The notes beneath the pieces are model-generated. The model did no database searches. It was not told the DNA's origin and was given only the letters and a program-made list of their open reading frames with translations. A program made the position numbers and the translations under genes. From Desulfobacteraceae bacterium (GTDB taxonomy: Bacteria; Desulfobacterota; Desulfobacteria; Desulfobacterales; UBA11574), in NCBI GenBank assembly GCA_002868985.1, contig PKTV01000218.1, forward strand, positions 1-6,010: 6,010 nucleotides of DNA, in the 5' to 3' direction. Shown one piece after another: positions 4,550 through 6,010 of the stretch; the stretch's first letter is position 1; each line of letters starts with the position of its first letter.

Positions 4550-4711
4550 ATGACAGTATTCGATAGAGATAACGGCGGCCGTCGTTTAGGGATTGACCGG
4601 CGGCAATTTACTTACACCATGTATTTCCCTGAGCGCAGATCCGGCAAGGAAAGAAGAAGCGGATTGGATAGGAGGCAAAAACCAAGAATATCAAAAAACG
4701 AACGATCTTAA
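4550..4711 (+). CDS. Small Arg-rich 'DRR' repeat protein, 53 aa, unknown function
   Basis: Short gene missed by usual length limits. The product is dominated by Arg pairs in a loose repeat: GGRRLGIDRRQF (9-20), PERRSGKERR (27-36) and SGLDRRQ (37-43), around an aromatic FTYTMYF segment (20-26). The pattern RRSGxDRR recurs in many small proteins of delta-proteobacteria as I recall them, with no established function; the charge suggests binding to nucleic acid, ribosome or an acidic partner, which is inference only. ATG 4550 is the only ATG/GTG/TTG in the frame, which is open back to 4448. No Shine-Dalgarno sequence is visible and the leader is AT-rich. The repeat structure, not base statistics, is why I accept it. 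It ends 35 bases before the zinc-ribbon gene, so the two are probably co-transcribed. Confidence 0.65.
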   Translation: MTVFDRDNGGRRLGIDRRQFTYTMYFPERRSGKERRSGLDRRQKPRISKNERS

Positions 4712-4746
4712 ACAGTTTTGTCAACAGCTAAGGGAGGTGGCCCTCA

Positions 4747-4995
4747 ATGATAGAAGTGCTAAGAAAAATATTTGAAGCTAACCCCAAGAAATCGACAATC
4801 ACAATAAATGGTAAATGTTCGAAATGCGGGCGTAAGGTGATCGTTGAGATAAAACCCACTTCAGGAGGGTATGGTCTACAGGGTGGCATTTTAGTCAAGT
4901 GTTCACCTAAAAAGTATTCCATCACCTGCTCTGAGTGTTACAAATTCAACTCCAAGATGGAAACTCCTTATAGATCCAAGTCCGCTCATGCTTAA
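4747..4995 (+). CDS. Small zinc-ribbon-like protein, 82 aa, unknown function
   Basis: 82-residue soluble protein with two CxxC knuckles: C24-SK-C27 and C61-SE-C64, a layout typical of a four-Cys zinc ribbon. A fifth Cys is at 52. Between the knuckles lies a strand-rich, Gly-rich segment with SGGYGLQGG (39-47). The N-terminal 14 residues form a likely amphipathic helix (MIEVLRKIFEANPK), and the last ~15 residues are polar and probably disordered. I do not recognise a named family. The start is well supported by a GGGAGGTGG sequence at 4731-4739, 7 bases before ATG. It follows the Arg-rich mini-protein by 35 bases, so the pair may work together. The gene ends at a stop overlapping the stop of a minus-strand 42-codon frame. 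Confidence 0.72.
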   Translation: MIEVLRKIFEANPKKSTITINGKCSKCGRKVIVEIKPTSGGYGLQGGILVKCSPKKYSITCSECYKFNSKMETPYRSKSAHA

Positions 4996-5120
4996 TCGTT
5001 TTTGGACATCAGTTTAAGGATTTTACGCTTCCTGTTCTTTCTGAATTCCTCAGCCATATCGATCCGATTCAATTCGCACTCAATTATCCGATCCTCTGAA
5101 TCCGAATAATACCATAACGT
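4992..5120 (-). pseudogene. 42-codon minus-strand frame without a good start (gene remnant or small ORF)
   Basis: On the minus strand a frame runs from a TGA (5123-5121) to TAA (4994-4992). It reads LWYYSDSEDRII (2-13), ECELNRIDMAEEF (14-26), then a basic stretch RKNRKRKILKLMSKND (27-42). The acidic-then-basic helical composition looks coding. The first ATG is internal at 5057-5055 and would leave only 21 residues; it lacks a ribosome binding site. An ATG two bases out of frame lies at the start (5116-5114), so a small indel could have separated the start codon from the frame. The stop overlaps that of the convergent + strand gene by two bases. It is either a decayed small gene or coincidence; I cannot name a family. 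Confidence 0.35.
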
Positions 5121-5196
5121 TCAAAATCGAGCCATAGAACATTTCAAAGGATAAAATCAGTGATTTCTTAAAAATTAAAAAAAATAATAACAAGGC

Positions 5197-5225
5197 TTGA
5201 CTCACTGAATCAATTGGTATATGGA
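5197..5225 (+). promoter_or_regulatory. Sigma70-type promoter of the ferredoxin gene
   Basis: TTGACT (5197-5202), a 17-base spacer, then TATGGA (5220-5225, extended TATGGATT). The same -10 octamer and the same spacing are found upstream of the PilZ-like gene. Transcription would start near 5232, giving a leader of about 65 bases. Confidence 0.6.
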
Positions 5226-5233
5226 TTTTTCCC

Positions 5234-5254
5234 GATAATGGATAATCGGTAATG
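5234..5254. repeat. Three tandem heptamers (GATAATG / GATAATC / GGTAATG) at the ferredoxin transcript start
   Basis: Consecutive heptamers at 5234-5240, 5241-5247 and 5248-5254 differ by one or two bases from each other. CCGAT/ATCGG can also pair across 5232-5249. They lie just downstream of the predicted -10 box, so they could be part of a control site or simply a small tandem expansion. Confidence 0.3.
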
Positions 5255-5283
5255 TTTTTGCCGTGACCTAACTTAATTGTGAA

Positions 5284-5289
5284 AGGAGG
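5284..5289 (+). promoter_or_regulatory. Near-ideal ribosome binding site of the ferredoxin gene
   Basis: AGGAGG within GAAAGGAGGCTTTTAAATG, 7 bases before the ATG at 5297. This is the strongest site in the window and suggests a highly made protein. Confidence 0.75.
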
Positions 5290-5296
5290 CTTTTAA

Positions 5297-5485
5297 ATGG
5301 CTTTTATTCCTACTGTTGATGCAGAAAAATGTGAAGGTTGTGAAGAGTGTGTGGATGTCTGTCCTGTGGAAGTGTTTGAGATGGAGGATGACAAATCCGT
5401 CCCTGTAAATGCGGATGAATGTTTGGGCTGTGAAAGTTGTGTTGAAGTTTGTGAACCCGGCGCAATTACAGTGGAAGAGACATAA
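5297..5485 (+). CDS. 2[4Fe-4S] ferredoxin
   Basis: Small acidic bacterial-type ferredoxin of 62 residues, a cytoplasmic low-potential one-electron carrier. Two cluster motifs are complete: C12-x2-C15-x2-C18-x3-C22-P and C42-x2-C45-x2-C48-x3-C52. In such proteins the fourth Cys of each motif joins the other cluster. The second motif ends C-E-P where many have C-P. Most of the other residues are Glu, Asp and Val, as in clostridial-type ferredoxins. The start is fixed by the AGGAGG site and by the usual short N-terminus. It has its own promoter and is followed by a stem-loop 18 bases after its stop, so it appears monocistronic. Its redox partners (for example pyruvate:ferredoxin oxidoreductase or hydrogenases) are not in the window. 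Identity is certain at family level. Confidence 0.95.
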   Translation: MAFIPTVDAEKCEGCEECVDVCPVEVFEMEDDKSVPVNADECLGCESCVEVCEPGAITVEET

Positions 5486-5503
5486 TCAGATTTTAATTAC
5501 CAT

Positions 5504-5534
5504 GTTCCCTGGTCTTCTGTCCTGACCAGGGAAC
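5504..5534 (+). terminator. Stem-loop after the ferredoxin gene
   Basis: GTTCCCTGGTC (5504-5514) pairs perfectly with GACCAGGGAAC (5524-5534), 11 base pairs with a 9-base loop. No T-run follows, so it is not a classical intrinsic terminator; it may block 3' exonucleases or mark a processed end of an abundant mRNA. Confidence 0.6.
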
Positions 5535-6010
5535 AAAGCCCCTACATCATTGCCCACGTATATTTCTATCCCAGACCTTGTTATCAACACCCAAATTGAA
5601 TGCTTGTTGAGGCTTGTCTGCCTCACCGCGAGCGGCATCTTCGACTGGCGAGGTCGCCGGCCGTAAGATCCTGCTTTTGGGGAGATGCAAGTCGAAGATC
5701 CGAAATTTTTCTATCGGGGGAATGTGACATGCAGCCCCGCTATATTAAGCGGGATAAACTCGGCAAGCCTGAAGGGTTTCAAATAATGATAATTTTTTAT
5801 TTAAACAAATCAGCAAATTAGATGACACCCATTAGCGACTTTAGTGATGTATATTTATTTGAGGGGTCGGGGAGTTTTTCTCTTAAATCCTTGAATATAG
5901 CGGAATGGGTGATCTTTTTTTAAACCGCATGAACTCGCGGCAAGGGATCATAAAGAAAAAACAGGAAACTATCTTTTAAATATCAATAGGTTCTCTGCAT
6001 CATTTTAAAA
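5535..6010. other. 476-base stretch without a convincing gene
   Basis: No frame here has protein-like composition with a plausible start. The part at ~5600-5760 is GC-richer and full of hairpins (separate entry). The remainder to the window end is AT-rich. It includes CACCCATT (5826-5833) against AATGGGTG (5904-5911), with T7 soon after the second arm (5915-5921), and a small CCGC/GCGG hairpin (5925-5928 with 5937-5940). Confidence 0.5.
5608..5753. repeat. GC-richer cluster of stem-loops, probable intergenic repeat element or structured RNA
   Basis: Four dyads follow one another. TGAGGC/GCCTCA (5608-5613 with 5620-5625) has a 6-base loop. ATCTTCGACT/AGTCGAAGAT (5637-5646 with 5690-5699) is a perfect 10-bp stem that extends by two pairs after one mismatch and encloses GGCG/CGCC (5647-5650 with 5655-5658). 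CCCGCT/AGCGGG (5736-5741 with 5748-5753) has a 6-base loop. The block is visibly richer in G+C than flanking DNA, which suggests an inserted mobile-type repeat or a non-coding RNA. I cannot assign it to a known family. Confidence 0.5.

Noticed and set aside
4593..4775. 60-codon + strand frame overlapping the DRR and zinc-ribbon genes
   Set aside because: It overlaps both better-supported frames, and the DRR frame carries the clear repeat pattern.
5600..5821. 73-codon + strand frame in the hairpin-rich block
   Set aside because: No ribosome binding site, Arg/Ser-rich reading from structured DNA, and it spans several stem-loops; it looks like a repeat element read as protein.
1..6010. CRISPR array, tRNA, rRNA or transposase
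   Set aside because: No regularly spaced identical repeats, no cloverleaf with a T-arm motif, and no transposase-like protein were found on reading both strands.

Overview
The window looks like chromosomal DNA from a Desulfobacterota (sulfate-reducing 'deltaproteobacterial') organism, most likely of the Desulfobacterales. This is inferred from the company of small genes: a PlsB-type acyltransferase, a DUF2867 protein, a half-size TauE/SafE (TSUP) protein, a Slp lipoprotein with a Tyr/Pro tail, a PilZ-like protein, an Arg-rich 'DRR' mini-protein and an acidic 2[4Fe-4S] ferredoxin. Intergenic DNA is long, AT-rich and full of dyad symmetries. Nearly all supported genes lie on the + strand. No phage, CRISPR array, IS transposase, rRNA or tRNA was recognised.

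Layout. Positions 1-1320 hold one glycerol-phosphate acyltransferase reading frame, broken by a single in-frame TAA at 175-177: the fragment at 1-177 and the GTG-started frame at 178-1320 are collinear parts of one protein. A short gap with a perfect 22-bp palindrome that contains TATAAT leads into a DUF2867-family gene (1409-1915), then a 119-aa TSUP half-transporter (2047-2406). At 2682-2801 lies a 39-codon gene for a secreted mini-protein with a strong ribosome binding site. A hairpin-rich gap precedes a Slp-family outer-membrane lipoprotein (3088-3612).

The 444-base gap 3613-4056 holds a GC-richer nested repeat, then an AT-rich control region with several dyads directly upstream of a TTGACA promoter for a PilZ-like protein (4057-4401). 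After it come a 53-aa Arg-rich repeat protein (4550-4711) and an 82-aa zinc-ribbon-like protein (4747-4995), 35 bases apart and probably co-transcribed. A 42-codon start-less frame on the minus strand converges on the end of the latter. The ferredoxin gene (5297-5485) has its own promoter, an excellent ribosome binding site and a following stem-loop. The last ~475 bases carry no convincing gene but contain a GC-richer cluster of hairpins that looks like an intergenic repeat element.

The genes do not form one obvious pathway. The window reads as housekeeping and envelope genes (membrane lipid synthesis, outer membrane, transport) plus small signalling and redox proteins, mostly as single-gene units. 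The most notable points are the split PlsB, the 22-bp palindrome over a -10 box, the same TTGAC-N17-TATGGATT promoter before the PilZ and ferredoxin genes, and several small genes that length cut-offs would miss.
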